From NCBI RefSeq assembly GCF_014250515.1, contig NZ_CP060202.1:3097001-3161000 (forward strand): a stretch of DNA of 64,000 nucleotides. The letters run 5' to 3'. The notes beneath the pieces are model-generated. The model was not told the origin of the DNA and searched no databases. It worked only from the letters and a program-made list of their open reading frames with translations. The stretch is from Hymenobacter sediminicola (GTDB lineage: Bacteria > Bacteroidota > Bacteroidia > Cytophagales > Hymenobacteraceae). This document shows positions 35,127 to 44,132 of this stretch, in pieces. Position 1 is the first letter of the stretch, and every line of letters starts with the position of its first letter. Position numbers and translations under genes: made by a program.

Positions 35127-37454
35127 ATGAAACACTTTTTCGCTCGGGTACTGGCAGCGGCGCTGTCGTTGGGCAGCCTGGCTGCTTCAGCGCAGATCAT
35201 GCCGGCGGCTCCACCTACCAGCCTGCAGGGCCAGGCTCTGAAAGACTGGCTGCGCCAGAATTGGTACGATGGCAAGCGCGTGGAGCTGAGCTACAACACG
35301 GCCCGGGGCAAGATGTACAACTACGTCGACAACTTCCAGGGCCGCGTGACGTGCGTGTACTCCGGCTACCAGGAAACCGTGCGCCTCGACTCGTCGGCAA
35401 CCGGCACGGGTGTAGTGAACCGCATCAACTGCGAGCATAGTATTCCGCAGTCGTGGTTTAACGAGGTAGTGCGGATGCGCTCCGATATCCACCACCTGTA
35501 CCCGACCTACGACACCTGGAACTCCAACCGCGGTTCTGACCCGTTTGCCGAAATTCCGGACGCCCAGACCAACCTCTGGATGCGTGGCACGGTGGGCCAG
35601 AGCACTATCCCGACGTCTAACATCGAGGAATACAGCGAAGACAACAGCGCCTTCTTTGAGCCTCGCGAAGACCACAAGGGCAACTTGGCCCGGGCGGCGT
35701 TCTATTTCTACACCATGCACCAGAATCAGACGTTTGATCCGGGCAAAGGCACCATTGCTGCCTTGGCCGATATCAACACGCTGTATCAGTGGCACCTTGC
35801 TGACCCGGTAGATGCCCGGGAACGGGAGCGGAACCGCCGCGCCGCCAAAAGCCAAGGCAACTTCAACCCCTTTATTGCCTATCCCGACCTCGTAGCCCGC
35901 GCCTGGGGCTTCCAGGTGGTGCCTACTTTCTCGTTTGCTACCGCTACTGCCACCATTGCGGAAGGCAACAGCGGAACTGCTACTTACACTGCCACGGTAA
36001 ACGTAACTCCTGCTCCTACCACCGCCCTGACGGTACAGGTGGTGCTGGATGCAGCTAACTCAACGGCTACCAGCGGCACCGACTTCACCTTTACTTCGCC
36101 CCAGACGCTGACGTTTGCGGCCGGCCAGACCTCACGGACGGTAACCGTAACGGTAAACGGTGACACCACTCCCGAAGCCGACGAAACGGTTGTGCTGAGC
36201 CTGCAGAACGTAGGCCCTACCAGCAACGATGGCGCAATTGGTGGCCCCTCTTCGCAGGAGCTGACCATCACCAACGATGATGGCACGCCTCCTTCGGTCC
36301 GTTTTGCGGCGGCAACCGGCTCCATCACCGAAGGCAACAGCGGTACGGTAACGTATACCCTGAACGTAACGGCCGCCAGCGTGCCGACCGGTGGCTTCAC
36401 GGTGCCGGTTACGGTGGATGCCGCCGGCACTACCGCCGACGCTACCGACTACCTGCTCAATATCAGCACCCTGACGTTCGCCGCTGGCCAGACTTCGCAG
36501 GCCGTTACCATCACCGTAACCGGCGACGTGACGCCCGAGCCGAACGAAACAGTACGCCTGCGCCTGGGCACTCCGTCCAACGCGGCCGTACTGGTTATTG
36601 CGCCTACTACGCACACGCTCACCATCCTCAACGATGACCAAGCGCCGGCTGGCTCGCCCTGCACCGACCTATACTTCTCAGAGTATGTGGAAGGCGCTTC
36701 TAGCAACACCAAAGTGCTGGAGATTTTCAACCCGACTTCCGCGCCGGTAAACCTGGCTGGCATCCGGATTGAGTTGTTCGCCAACGGTGCTACAACCCCT
36801 ACTTCTACTCAGGCTCTGACCGGCACCATTGCTCCCGGCGACGTGTATGTGGTGGCTAACACCGGCGTGGTATCTCCGGTAGTAGTAGCTCAAACCGACC
36901 TGCAGTCTGCCGTGGGCTTCTTCAACGGCGACGACGCCATTGCCCTGATTGACGGCACGGATACACTCGATATTATCGGCGTGATTGGCGTAGACCCCGG
37001 CACTACCTGGACCATTCCGGGCGGCGGCTCTACCACCGACAACACCCTGATCCGCAAGCCCACCGTGGCCCGCGGCGAAACCGACTGGAGCGTAGGTGCT
37101 TCTACCTGGCTGGCGTTGGGCACCGATGTATACACCAACGTAGGCAGCCATACCAGCAGTGCCTGCATCGTGAATTCGACGGTGAAAAATGCTCCCTTGA
37201 ATACTGGACTGGCAGTGTATCCCAACCCGGCCGCAACGGCTGTTCGGGTGCAAGTACCCGGTTTGCAGGGCCGCCACGGTGCCGATATTCAATTGTATAA
37301 TGCGTTGGGCCAGCAGGTGCTGCGCCAGGAGCACCTGCTCACGGGCGCCGATGCTGCTACGCTTGATGTACACGCATTGCCCGCCGGCCTCTACTCCGTG
37401 CGAGTAGTTGTGGATGGCGTGCGGTATACCAGCCGCGTGGCCGTGAAGCTGTAA
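35127..37454 (+). CDS. Secreted endonuclease I with Calx-beta, lamin-tail and T9SS sorting domains
   Basis: A 775-residue multidomain exoprotein. After a signal peptide comes an endonuclease I domain (about 30-265) with the conserved INCEHSIPQSWF and SDIHHLYPTYDTWNSNRGSDPF metal/active-site region. Two Calx-beta repeats follow (about 270-385 and 390-505), each with ATxTIxEGNSGT-type openings and TLTFAAGQTS. A lamin-tail-like domain (about 510-680, FSEYVEGASSNTKVLEIFNP) and a T9SS sorting domain (VYPNPAATAVRVQV, LPAGLYSVRVVVDG) complete it. It probably degrades extracellular DNA for nutrients, release from biofilm or competition. Domain borders are estimates. Confidence 0.88.
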   Translation: MKHFFARVLAAALSLGSLAASAQIMPAAPPTSLQGQALKDWLRQNWYDGKRVELSYNTARGKMYNYVDNFQGRVTCVYSGYQETVRLDSSATGTGVVNRINCEHSIPQSWFNEVVRMRSDIHHLYPTYDTWNSNRGSDPFAEIPDAQTNLWMRGTVGQSTIPTSNIEEYSEDNSAFFEPREDHKGNLARAAFYFYTMHQNQTFDPGKGTIAALADINTLYQWHLADPVDARERERNRRAAKSQGNFNPFIAYPDLVARAWGFQVVPTFSFATATATIAEGNSGTATYTATVNVTPAPTTALTVQVVLDAANSTATSGTDFTFTSPQTLTFAAGQTSRTVTVTVNGDTTPEADETVVLSLQNVGPTSNDGAIGGPSSQELTITNDDGTPPSVRFAAATGSITEGNSGTVTYTLNVTAASVPTGGFTVPVTVDAAGTTADATDYLLNISTLTFAAGQTSQAVTITVTGDVTPEPNETVRLRLGTPSNAAVLVIAPTTHTLTILNDDQAPAGSPCTDLYFSEYVEGASSNTKVLEIFNPTSAPVNLAGIRIELFANGATTPTSTQALTGTIAPGDVYVVANTGVVSPVVVAQTDLQSAVGFFNGDDAIALIDGTDTLDIIGVIGVDPGTTWTIPGGGSTTDNTLIRKPTVARGETDWSVGASTWLALGTDVYTNVGSHTSSACIVNSTVKNAPLNTGLAVYPNPAATAVRVQVPGLQGRHGADIQLYNALGQQVLRQEHLLTGADAATLDVHALPAGLYSVRVVVDGVRYTSRVAVKL

Positions 37455-37491
37455 CCCCCTGTACTGCTGACTCAGGTCAGACTTCACAGCG

Positions 37492-37529
37492 AAAAAGCCG
37501 TGGTTCCCAATCGGGAATCACGGCTTTTT
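37492..37529. terminator. Bidirectional terminator between endonuclease and universal stress protein genes
   Basis: AAAAAGCCGTGGTTCCC / GGGAATCACGGCTTTTT stem with one G-T pair and AATC loop, with A- and T-runs for both directions, between convergent genes. Confidence 0.85.
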
Positions 37530-37543
37530 CGGTAGTAGGGCAG

Positions 37544-38422
37544 TTACTTTTCCGGAATAGCCAGCACCGGAATCCGACTGTGCGCAATCAGGCCGGCCGT
37601 GACGCTTTGCAAAAACTCCGGGCCTGGGTACATATGCTGCCGAACCACAAACCCAAGCAGGTCGGCGCGGTGGCGGGCAGCAGTATGCCGGATTCCTTCT
37701 TCTATGGCCGGATAGCGGGAAGTAGCAATTGTGTGCGCTATTCCTGCCAGTAGCCCGGTTTGATGAATACGATTGGCAATGTCGCTGACTTCCGGACCCG
37801 ACTCGGATGCATACACATGGATTCCCACTACCCTCGGAATGATATGGCTTAACAACTCGTCCACGGCACCCGCGCCACCGGAGAGCTGCAGCGGAATGCT
37901 TGACGCAGTGAGGTAGGAGAACAACTCGGATACCACGTCTGCCGCTCGGGGTAGCCGCAGTGGCTTACGGTCCATGTCGAATACGATACGATGCGGAGGC
38001 TGCCCCGCCCGATAGGTAGCAGGCACTACAAGTAAGGGCAGCGGCAGGTTCTGAACCAAGTACAGAGCGGTACTACATTGTGCGCTGTGCATTGCTTTGG
38101 CTGGGTTGCTGTTGCCTACCACAATCACGCCTTTGGCTGTCATTTCCTTGGCTAATTCCTGCCTTGGCTCACCGGTAAGCACCTTACCGGAAGTAGGCAC
38201 GTAGTGATTCGCCCACTCCACTTGCTCCTGAAGCTGACGCTGGCTATTGCTGTCTTCGCTGGGTTTGGCGCAGTCGAAACACGCTGCAACTGCTGAAAGG
38301 GCAGCGGGCACCACGTGGAGCAGCCGGATATGCGCCTCTGCCTGCTGCGCTAGCACCAATGCATGGTGCAGGGCATTAGTAGCCGCTATGGAGAAGTCAG
38401 TAAGGACGTAGAAAGTCAGCAT
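37544..38422 (-). CDS. Universal stress protein (tandem UspA-like domains)
   Basis: A 292-residue cytoplasmic protein with two UspA-like halves. The first opens YVLTDFSIAATNALHHALVLAQQ and holds GVIVVGNSNPAK and PLPLLVVPATYR; the second opens RIVFDMDRKPL and ends IPVLAIPEK. The ATP-binding glycine motif GxxGxxG-GS is degenerate in both halves, so nucleotide binding is doubtful. Proteins of this group respond to starvation, oxidation or desiccation. It is convergent with the endonuclease and divergent from nothing nearby; the AT-rich 38423-38580 stretch upstream should carry its promoter. A related protein is at 40134. Confidence 0.87.
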   Translation of the reverse strand: MLTFYVLTDFSIAATNALHHALVLAQQAEAHIRLLHVVPAALSAVAACFDCAKPSEDSNSQRQLQEQVEWANHYVPTSGKVLTGEPRQELAKEMTAKGVIVVGNSNPAKAMHSAQCSTALYLVQNLPLPLLVVPATYRAGQPPHRIVFDMDRKPLRLPRAADVVSELFSYLTASSIPLQLSGGAGAVDELLSHIIPRVVGIHVYASESGPEVSDIANRIHQTGLLAGIAHTIATSRYPAIEEGIRHTAARHRADLLGFVVRQHMYPGPEFLQSVTAGLIAHSRIPVLAIPEK

Positions 38423-38583
38423 AAGAAACCAAACCTGCGCTTTATACGGGCAAGGTTATCGAGTAGATAATATACATGCTTCCCAGGCTTTCTGAATTAA
38501 GCTAACATTAAATATCCTATTAATGCAATAAGCAATTCATCCTGTCAGCTACCGGTACAGGCTACACTGTGCCGGGTGGCTCA

Positions 38584-38871
38584 CTACTGCTGCTTGTCCA
38601 GCAAGGGCTGATATTCCGGATGCTGTGCCACGTAGCTCTTCATAAACTCACAGCTGGTCCTGATCCTCAGGTGTTGCTGCTGCGCATAGGCTAATGCTTC
38701 TTTCGCCAGTGCTTCTCCCACCCCTTTGCCGCGCAAGGCTTTGTCAACGAAAGTATGGGTGAAGTCTATAACACCTTCGGTGGGAAGACTGTACGCCAAC
38801 TCTCCGGAATGCCCATCTAGGGCAGCGGTAAACTCTTGGTCCTGGGGCTGATGCTGAATAGTGACTGGCAT
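38584..38871 (-). CDS. Small GNAT N-acetyltransferase-like protein (YjdJ type)
   Basis: A 95-residue compact GNAT domain. It shows GELAYSLPTEGVIDFTHTFV, then the acetyl-CoA loop KALRGKGVGEALAKEALAYAQ, and ends IRTSCEFMKSYVAQHPEYQ. This short form is the YjdJ/GTLF3B-like family, whose members acetylate unknown small or protein substrates. The length is normal for that family. The Met at 38871 (MPVTIQHQPQ) is the natural start. The next 180 bp upstream contain no gene. Confidence 0.9.
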   Translation of the reverse strand: MPVTIQHQPQDQEFTAALDGHSGELAYSLPTEGVIDFTHTFVDKALRGKGVGEALAKEALAYAQQQHLRIRTSCEFMKSYVAQHPEYQPLLDKQQ

Positions 38872-39053
38872 GTTGAAAGGAACGTTTGAAAAAAATCAAG
38901 AGGGTGCAAACCTGAAATCAGGCGCGGTATCTGATACGAGCCGGGGATTTTTTTGGTGCGCTGTTGTCCATGCAAGGGGTTGTCTGCGTATGAAACCCAA
39001 CGAACTCTAGGGCCTCTCCTCATTCGTTTCACTTCCCACCTACATTCGTACTT

Positions 39054-39593
39054 ATGCAGACTACCCCTCCCAACGGCGGCACCGACGAGAGCCGCGCTGA
39101 CAACGAGTTTGAACAGGGCAACACCCCCGAAAATATCCAACAAGGCACGCAGCGCGCCAATTCTGCGCCGGCCGCATCTGGCGTGGCCGGTGCCAGCAGC
39201 ACCCCACAGTACGGCGAATTTGGCCACGCCGAGACGCCAGTTGCCGCATCCGACAAAATTGAGTCACGGCCTGCCGGCACCAATCCCGGTGGTGTGGCGG
39301 CTCCTTCCTACACCGAGCCCGACCAGCGTGGTAGCGTACCGCAAAATCTTGCCCCGGACACAGTGCGGAAAGTAGAGGATGCCGAATACGACGAACAGCG
39401 GGCAGGCTGGGCCAAGGATGATCCGCGCTACGGTAGCGGCACCCGCAACTGGGAAACCGAGGAACCAGCCAACCCCACCACCGCGCCGGCCGACGACAGC
39501 GGACGAAAAGCCAGCAACGACGGCAGCAACGACAACCCGGACGAGTTCAGCTCCCTGCGCCCCGACAACGGCCGTGGCATTCCCGGCAAGTAA
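39054..39593 (+). CDS. Predicted disordered hydrophilic protein
   Basis: A 179-residue protein with no hydrophobic core: rich in Asn, Asp, Gly, Pro, Ala and Arg, starting MQTTPPNGGTDESRADNEF, with repeated short acidic/proline segments (TEEPANPTTAPADDSG, NPDEFSSLRPDNGRG). No signal peptide, membrane helix or enzyme motif. I recognise no family. Such proteins in stress-tolerant bacteria can act like hydrophilins, but that is only suggested by composition and the neighbouring universal stress protein genes. A second hydrophilic gene follows after 35 bp, probably in the same transcript. Confidence 0.7.
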   Translation: MQTTPPNGGTDESRADNEFEQGNTPENIQQGTQRANSAPAASGVAGASSTPQYGEFGHAETPVAASDKIESRPAGTNPGGVAAPSYTEPDQRGSVPQNLAPDTVRKVEDAEYDEQRAGWAKDDPRYGSGTRNWETEEPANPTTAPADDSGRKASNDGSNDNPDEFSSLRPDNGRGIPGK

Positions 39594-39628
39594 TCTTCCG
39601 GCATCCCTTCACAGATTTCATAGCTCCC

Positions 39629-39913
39629 ATGGCTTCTAAAAATCAAGATTCTGCCAACCAAAATCCTGCCGATGCCCTCAACCCCGGCGCGGGCGCAAAC
39701 CTGACCGACGAGCAGCGGAAGCACCGCGAGGAGGTATATGGCTACAAGCGCGACGAAGAAGGCACCTTGGATACCTCAGCCCGGCTCGAAGACGAGACGG
39801 TAGGTATTCCTTCCGGAAGCTCTACTACCGGCCCTGACCCGGACACGGGTAGCCAGGTAGATGAGTTGAACAATCCGGATTTCAACAATCCCATCGACGA
39901 TAATAACCGCTAG
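39629..39913 (+). CDS. Small disordered hydrophilic protein
   Basis: A 94-residue protein of unknown family, almost free of hydrophobic residues: MASKNQDSANQNPADALN, EQRKHREEVYGYKRDEEG, then a Ser/Thr/Gly/Asp stretch and a tail DFNNPIDDNNR. It has one short charged helix in the middle and no Cys. The start is the first ATG. It lies 35 bp after the previous disordered protein and is followed by a terminator, making a two-gene operon that shares composition and probably function. High solubility and charge fit a desiccation or heat-stability role, unproven. Confidence 0.7.
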   Translation: MASKNQDSANQNPADALNPGAGANLTDEQRKHREEVYGYKRDEEGTLDTSARLEDETVGIPSGSSTTGPDPDTGSQVDELNNPDFNNPIDDNNR

Positions 39914-39934
39914 GCCTCCGTCGGTCTGCGGCCC

Positions 39935-39969
39935 AAAAAGCCCTCTGCATTTTGTGGGGGGCTTTTTTT
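39935..39969 (+). terminator. Terminator of the disordered-protein operon
   Basis: AAAAAGCCC / GGGGGGCTTTTTTT stem with a short loop and a seven-T tail, 22 bases after the stop codon. Confidence 0.75.
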
Positions 39970-40133
39970 CATGCCTCCCGTGCCCTGTACTGAACACCCA
40001 GATACATGCCAAGTCAGGTGCACAGCAGCCCGGAAGCCTTCTGCACCCTCTCCACCAGGGCACACGCAACCTTTTGCGCATTAGTGGCGCATAGGAATAA
40101 TCCTTATACTTCTCCTCCTAAACCCACCTCGCT

Positions 40134-40955
40134 ATGCCTGCTCACTTCCTCGTCCTGACTGACTTCACGCCTGATGCTGACCGGGCGCTGGAATATGCCG
40201 ATGCGTTGGCCGCACCTATGGGCGCTTCGCTTGTGTTGCTGCATATCCGCCGCGAGTCTTTACTGGACCCCGATGCCTTCACGGGCAAAATCCAGCACAT
40301 GAGCGAAGGCGAAGTAGCCGCGGCGCTGGCGCAGCGGGCAGCTACCGTGCAGGTGCCCATCGTGGTGGAAAGTACAGTGGAGGGCATATCGGTAGGAGTA
40401 AAAGAGGCCGTAGCCCGGCACCACTCAGCACTGGTAATCCTGGGCAAGCCCGACACCGAAGACACGCCCGATGAGTTAGTGGCCAGTACGTCGCTTAAAC
40501 TGCTGCGAGCCACGCAGGTGCCGCTGCTGGTAGTACCGGTTGGTACAACCGCAGCAATGCCTCCGATGTGCATCACCCTGGCTGCCGACGGGCAGGCATT
40601 CCGGTTAGCCGAACCGGTCATCGTATCGGTTCAGAAGCTGCTGCAGCGCCTGCGGCCCGAACTGACCGTAACTCACGTAGCAGAGCCCGAAGACAACGAC
40701 GATTCCAGTGTGGCCCTGGCCACTGTGCTGCACAGCGGCCTTGGCACCGATTTGCCCACCATCAAAACATACGGTGTACGCCACCGCACTCCGTCGCGGG
40801 GGATTCTGCAGGCCGGCCATGAAACCCGCGCTGACCTGTTGGTGCTAGTAGCAAGACGGCGCAGCTTCCTAGGGCAGCTGTTCAACCGCAGCGTATCGGC
40901 GCAGGTGATTCTGCACAGTGAGCTGCCGGTGCTGCTGCTGCCAGCCAGCGAATAG
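40134..40955 (+). CDS. Universal stress protein (tandem UspA-like domains)
   Basis: A 273-residue two-domain UspA-type protein. The first half starts FLVLTDFTPDADRALEYADALA and ends VPLLVVPVG; the second ends VILHSELPVLLLPASE. As in the paralogue at 37544, the first half keeps an Asp after the first strand but the ATP-binding glycine-rich motif near the end is not intact. The two genes, with the disordered proteins and the acetyltransferase between them, form a probable stress island. Start is the first ATG; the stop is followed within 10 bases by the convergent acetyltransferase. Confidence 0.87.
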   Translation: MPAHFLVLTDFTPDADRALEYADALAAPMGASLVLLHIRRESLLDPDAFTGKIQHMSEGEVAAALAQRAATVQVPIVVESTVEGISVGVKEAVARHHSALVILGKPDTEDTPDELVASTSLKLLRATQVPLLVVPVGTTAAMPPMCITLAADGQAFRLAEPVIVSVQKLLQRLRPELTVTHVAEPEDNDDSSVALATVLHSGLGTDLPTIKTYGVRHRTPSRGILQAGHETRADLLVLVARRRSFLGQLFNRSVSAQVILHSELPVLLLPASE

Positions 40956-40964
40956 CTTTGGGCT

Positions 40965-41489
40965 CTAGAGGCCTACCAGCGTGCTACGGCGCTCCAGCAG
41001 GCACACGTCGCGCCACTGGCCGTGCAGTTGGCCCAGCTTTTCGCGGATTCCGACCGTGCGGAAGCCAGCCCGATGATGCAGCGCTAGGCTGCCCACGTTT
41101 TCCCGGATGATACCTGCCTGCAGCGTCCAGATGCCGTGCTGCTCTGACTCCTGCACCAGTTCCTGCAGCAGCCGCAACCCCACGCCCTGGCCCCGGGCAG
41201 CCGCTGCTATGTACACGCTTACTTCGGCCACGCCACTGTACACACACCGTCCCGAAACCGGCGTCAGGGCGGCCCAGCCCAGCACGGTACCGGCAGCGTC
41301 CAGCGCTACTAGGCGGCTGTGCGCCAGGTGCGCCGTATCCCAGGCCTCCCAGGCTGGCACTTCGGTAGCCAAAGTGGCATGGCCGGTGGCAATACCTTCG
41401 ACGTAGATAGCGGCTACGGCCGGATAGTGGGCCGCCTGCAACGGCGCAAGCATACTGAAAACGGACGTCTGGATACTGGAAGCGGGCAT
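40965..41489 (-). CDS. GNAT acetyltransferase (phosphinothricin N-acetyltransferase-like)
   Basis: A 174-residue GNAT enzyme resembling the PAT/YwnH group. It shows PAVAAIYVEGIATGHATLA near the N-terminus, AEVSVYIAAAARGQGVG with the acetyl-CoA loop RGQGVG, QAGIIRENVGSLALHHRAGF, and a C-terminal GQWRDVCLLER, all family-typical. Substrate may be an amine or herbicide-like compound; function in this organism is not known. I chose the Met at 41489; an internal Met at 41453 right before the domain is equally plausible, and a longer open frame to 41681 overlaps the TonB receptor end and looks spurious. Confidence 0.88.
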   Translation of the reverse strand: MPASSIQTSVFSMLAPLQAAHYPAVAAIYVEGIATGHATLATEVPAWEAWDTAHLAHSRLVALDAAGTVLGWAALTPVSGRCVYSGVAEVSVYIAAAARGQGVGLRLLQELVQESEQHGIWTLQAGIIRENVGSLALHHRAGFRTVGIREKLGQLHGQWRDVCLLERRSTLVGL

Positions 41490-41601
41490 TAGAAAGGCAG
41501 TTAGAAGACCGAGAAAGCAGCAGCGGCGAAGATAAAAAGGAAATCCTGAGCCGCGGATATTCAGATACCATCCTGCTTGTAGCCCGCCGTGCCGACAGTT
41601 T

Positions 41602-43737
41602 TTACCAGAGCCACCCGGCCTGCACGCCGCCATAATGGTTGCGGCCGGGAGCGGGCTGGAAGTAGCGGTTGCCAAAGGCATTTAGGTCGTTGCCGAGGCT
41701 GTAGCGACGGTCGGTGGCATTTTCGAGGCCGGCATAGAGGTCGAGTTGCAGCTTGCGGAAGGTGCGCCGCCAGCCGCCGCGCGCCCCGAAGGTCCAGTAG
41801 CCGGGCGCGGCTTCGGTGTTGGCATCGTTCACGAAGATGCGGGCTTGGTGATTGACAGTGGGGCTAAGGTAGAAGCCGTGCGATTCGCTGAAATCGAGGC
41901 CGGCTGTAAGGGTGTGAGGGGCGGTACCGGTGAGGCGGTTGCCGCTGTAGTCGTTGCCGTTGCTTTCGTAGCGGCCGAAACGGTAGTGGTTGTAGGTGTA
42001 GCTGGCGAAGGCCCGCAGGCCTACGTTGCCGGGTACTTTCCGCATCTCATACGCGGGACCGGCCGGGGTCGGGACTTCCACGTTTTCAACGCTGGCCATG
42101 CGCCACAGCCAGCCGCTGAAGGCCGCTTCCAGGCCGCGCTGGCGGGTGTTGCCGGAGTTGGCGAACAGCTGCGTGCCCTGGTCGTCGGTGCGCGTGACGA
42201 TGGTTTGGCGCAGGCGGAAATCGTAGGCCGCTATATCGAACGTGATTCGCTCGTTCAGGAGCGTGCCGCGGGTACCTAGTTCGTAGCTGGTGCCTCGCTC
42301 GGCCTGTAGGGCGGTATTCAGGGAGCCATCCGAAGGCCGGATTTCCTCTTCGGTGGGTGGCGAAAAGCCGCTGCTCGCGCTGGCGTAGACAGAAATCCGA
42401 GGAGTTACTTCTTTCAGCAGCGCCACCCGCGGCGACACCTGGGGGCGGAAATCACGCGTGACCTGGTAGGCGGCAAAGGGGGGCGTTACGGCTTCGGTGA
42501 GGCGGTGGATGTGGTAGCGCAGGCGGTTGTAGCTGGCGCCGGCTGTGAGCAGCAGCCCGGCGGGTAGCTCGTAGTCGGCCTGGGCGAAGGCGAAGCCGGT
42601 AAGGGTGCGAATTTCGTCGTCGTAGCGTAGGGGGCCGGGGGTGCCGGCGCGGTTCTGGTAGTTGCGGGAGTTTTCGAAGCTGGTTTGCAGCTCCCCCCCA
42701 CCCTGCAGGCGTAGCGTGCGGCCGGCTAGTGCGGTGCGGTAGTTGAGCGTGGTGCGCCCGCCGGTGCCGAGTTGGGTGTTGCGCTCAAAATCAATCAGAA
42801 AAGGAGTTTTGATGGCGCTGGTGGTGCCGTAGAGGGTGGTGCGGCTGCTGAAACGCTCGGAGAAGCGGTGCTCGTAGGTGCCGCCCAGCAGCACGGTGCG
42901 CGAGGCGTAGGCGGCGCGCTGGGCCACGGTGCCGGCGGCGGTGGGGGTGCTGGGGCGGGCCTGGCGCGCGTCCTGCTCGAACTGGGCACGGGTGAGGCTG
43001 CCGGGCAGTTGGTAGTCGAGGTCGGAATAGAGGGCGTGGAGGCTGAGGGTACCTTTTTCGGAAGCCTGCAGCTCACCGTCGAGAGCCAGCACGTCGCGGC
43101 GGAGGGCGCTGTTCTGGCGGTAGCCGTCGAGGGTCTGGCGGGCGTACTGGGCGCGGAAGTAGCCGGTGGCGCTGCCGGTTTCGGCGGCTACGGTATAGCG
43201 GCGCAAACCGAAGCTGCCGGCCGAAAAGCCGACCTGCGCCCGCGCCTGGCCGACTACGGGGCGGCGGTTGCGGAGCAGTACCGCACCGCCCGTGCCGGCC
43301 CCGTAGACGCTGGCGGCGGGACCTTTCACGACTTCGAGGGCGCCAAGCTGGGCGGGGTCGAGGAGGTTGAGGGGGGTGCTGCCGCTGGCTTCTGTGAACG
43401 GAATGCCTTCGTAGTAGACTTTGACGTTGCGCACGCCGAAGGGCGAGCGGAGCGTGCTGCCACGCACGCTGAGGCGGTAGCTGGCGGTGGCACGCTCTTC
43501 GAGGCGCACGCCGGGCAGGGTGTTGACGGCCTGGGTGAGGGCATTTTGGGGAAACCGCTCGAAGGTAGCGGCGTCTACCACGCCCACGGCGGCGGCGGTG
43601 CGGCGCAACGGCAGCTGCTGCCCGTAGCCGGTGACGGTGGCTTCGGGCAGGGCCACGGTGCGGGTGGTATCGGGGGAGGTTTGGGCAAAGAGGGAAGCGG
43701 GCAGCAGCAGGAGCGGCGCGGCGTAGCGGAGGGGCAT
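41602..43737 (-). CDS. TonB-dependent outer-membrane receptor
   Basis: A 711-residue beta-barrel receptor with signal peptide (LRYAAPLLLLPASLFAQ). A TonB-box-like start (LPEATVTGYGQQ), then the plug domain (VNTLPGVRLEERATASYRL, SVRGSTLRSPFGVR, LLDPAQLGALEVVKGPAASVYGAGTGG), and a barrel with many aromatic strands ending HYGGVQAGWLW. No carboxypeptidase-like N-terminal domain is present, so it is a siderophore/cobalamin/metal type rather than SusC type; the length and a plug close to FecA/FhuA suggest an iron complex as ligand, inferred. It is not followed by a lipoprotein partner. Confidence 0.92.
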   Translation of the reverse strand: MPLRYAAPLLLLPASLFAQTSPDTTRTVALPEATVTGYGQQLPLRRTAAAVGVVDAATFERFPQNALTQAVNTLPGVRLEERATASYRLSVRGSTLRSPFGVRNVKVYYEGIPFTEASGSTPLNLLDPAQLGALEVVKGPAASVYGAGTGGAVLLRNRRPVVGQARAQVGFSAGSFGLRRYTVAAETGSATGYFRAQYARQTLDGYRQNSALRRDVLALDGELQASEKGTLSLHALYSDLDYQLPGSLTRAQFEQDARQARPSTPTAAGTVAQRAAYASRTVLLGGTYEHRFSERFSSRTTLYGTTSAIKTPFLIDFERNTQLGTGGRTTLNYRTALAGRTLRLQGGGELQTSFENSRNYQNRAGTPGPLRYDDEIRTLTGFAFAQADYELPAGLLLTAGASYNRLRYHIHRLTEAVTPPFAAYQVTRDFRPQVSPRVALLKEVTPRISVYASASSGFSPPTEEEIRPSDGSLNTALQAERGTSYELGTRGTLLNERITFDIAAYDFRLRQTIVTRTDDQGTQLFANSGNTRQRGLEAAFSGWLWRMASVENVEVPTPAGPAYEMRKVPGNVGLRAFASYTYNHYRFGRYESNGNDYSGNRLTGTAPHTLTAGLDFSESHGFYLSPTVNHQARIFVNDANTEAAPGYWTFGARGGWRRTFRKLQLDLYAGLENATDRRYSLGNDLNAFGNRYFQPAPGRNHYGGVQAGWLW

Positions 43738-43803
43738 TGGGGAATGATAAGTGTCAATGTGGCTAACCTGAAAACCGGCATCAGGGTTGGGGTGATGAGG
43801 TAA

Positions 43804-43957
43804 CAGGTGTCAGGCTGCGGGGGATGACTGTCAGCTTGCGGGAGATAAGTGGCAGGTTGCGGGGAATGACTGTCAGGCTGCGGGGGGATGTCTGGCAAGG
43901 TGCGGGGGATGAGTGGCGGGTTGCGGGAGACAGGTGGCAAGGTGCGGGAGAACCTGA
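43804..43957. repeat. Minisatellite of ~21-bp tandem repeats
   Basis: Seven imperfect units of 20-23 bp with consensus near CAGGTTGCGGGGGATGACTG run head to tail between the TonB receptor start and the membrane protein at 44133. The units vary in the middle (GGGGGAT, GGGAGAT, GGGGAAT) but keep TGCGGG. No protein gene in the 395-bp gap is credible. Confidence 0.75.
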
Positions 43958-44028
43958 GAAGCTTCCGGATGCAGCGCTGGAGTTTCCTGGAGTTCTTTGG
44001 GGGCGGTTTGTGGGGTGTGCAGGTAGTA

Positions 44029-44058
44029 ATAAGGTCCTTCGCAAGCTCAGGATGACAG
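44029..44058. repeat. Single arm of the dispersed palindromic repeat
   Basis: ATAAGGTCCTTCGCAAGC followed by TCAGGATGACAG is the right arm of the palindrome found complete at 46164-46253; no left arm is present nearby. Confidence 0.65.
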
Positions 44059-44132
44059 GCGACAAACAGCAGGCGACCAACAGCAGGGCTTGCGGCTTCT
44101 TTGCTATCTTTCAACGCTATACTTCCTGCCCT

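Noticed and set aside
42772..43803. 343-residue Gly/Ala-rich frame antisense to the TonB receptor
   Set aside because: Low-complexity Gly/Ala/Val sequence without domains, arising as the shadow of the receptor.
43804..43957. CRISPR array
   Set aside because: Units of ~21 bp abut each other without unique spacers, and no cas gene is nearby; it is a minisatellite.
43575..44114. Pro/Ser-rich minus-strand frames across the minisatellite
   Set aside because: The peptide is just the translated 21-bp repeat plus the 5' end of the receptor gene; no homology or start context.
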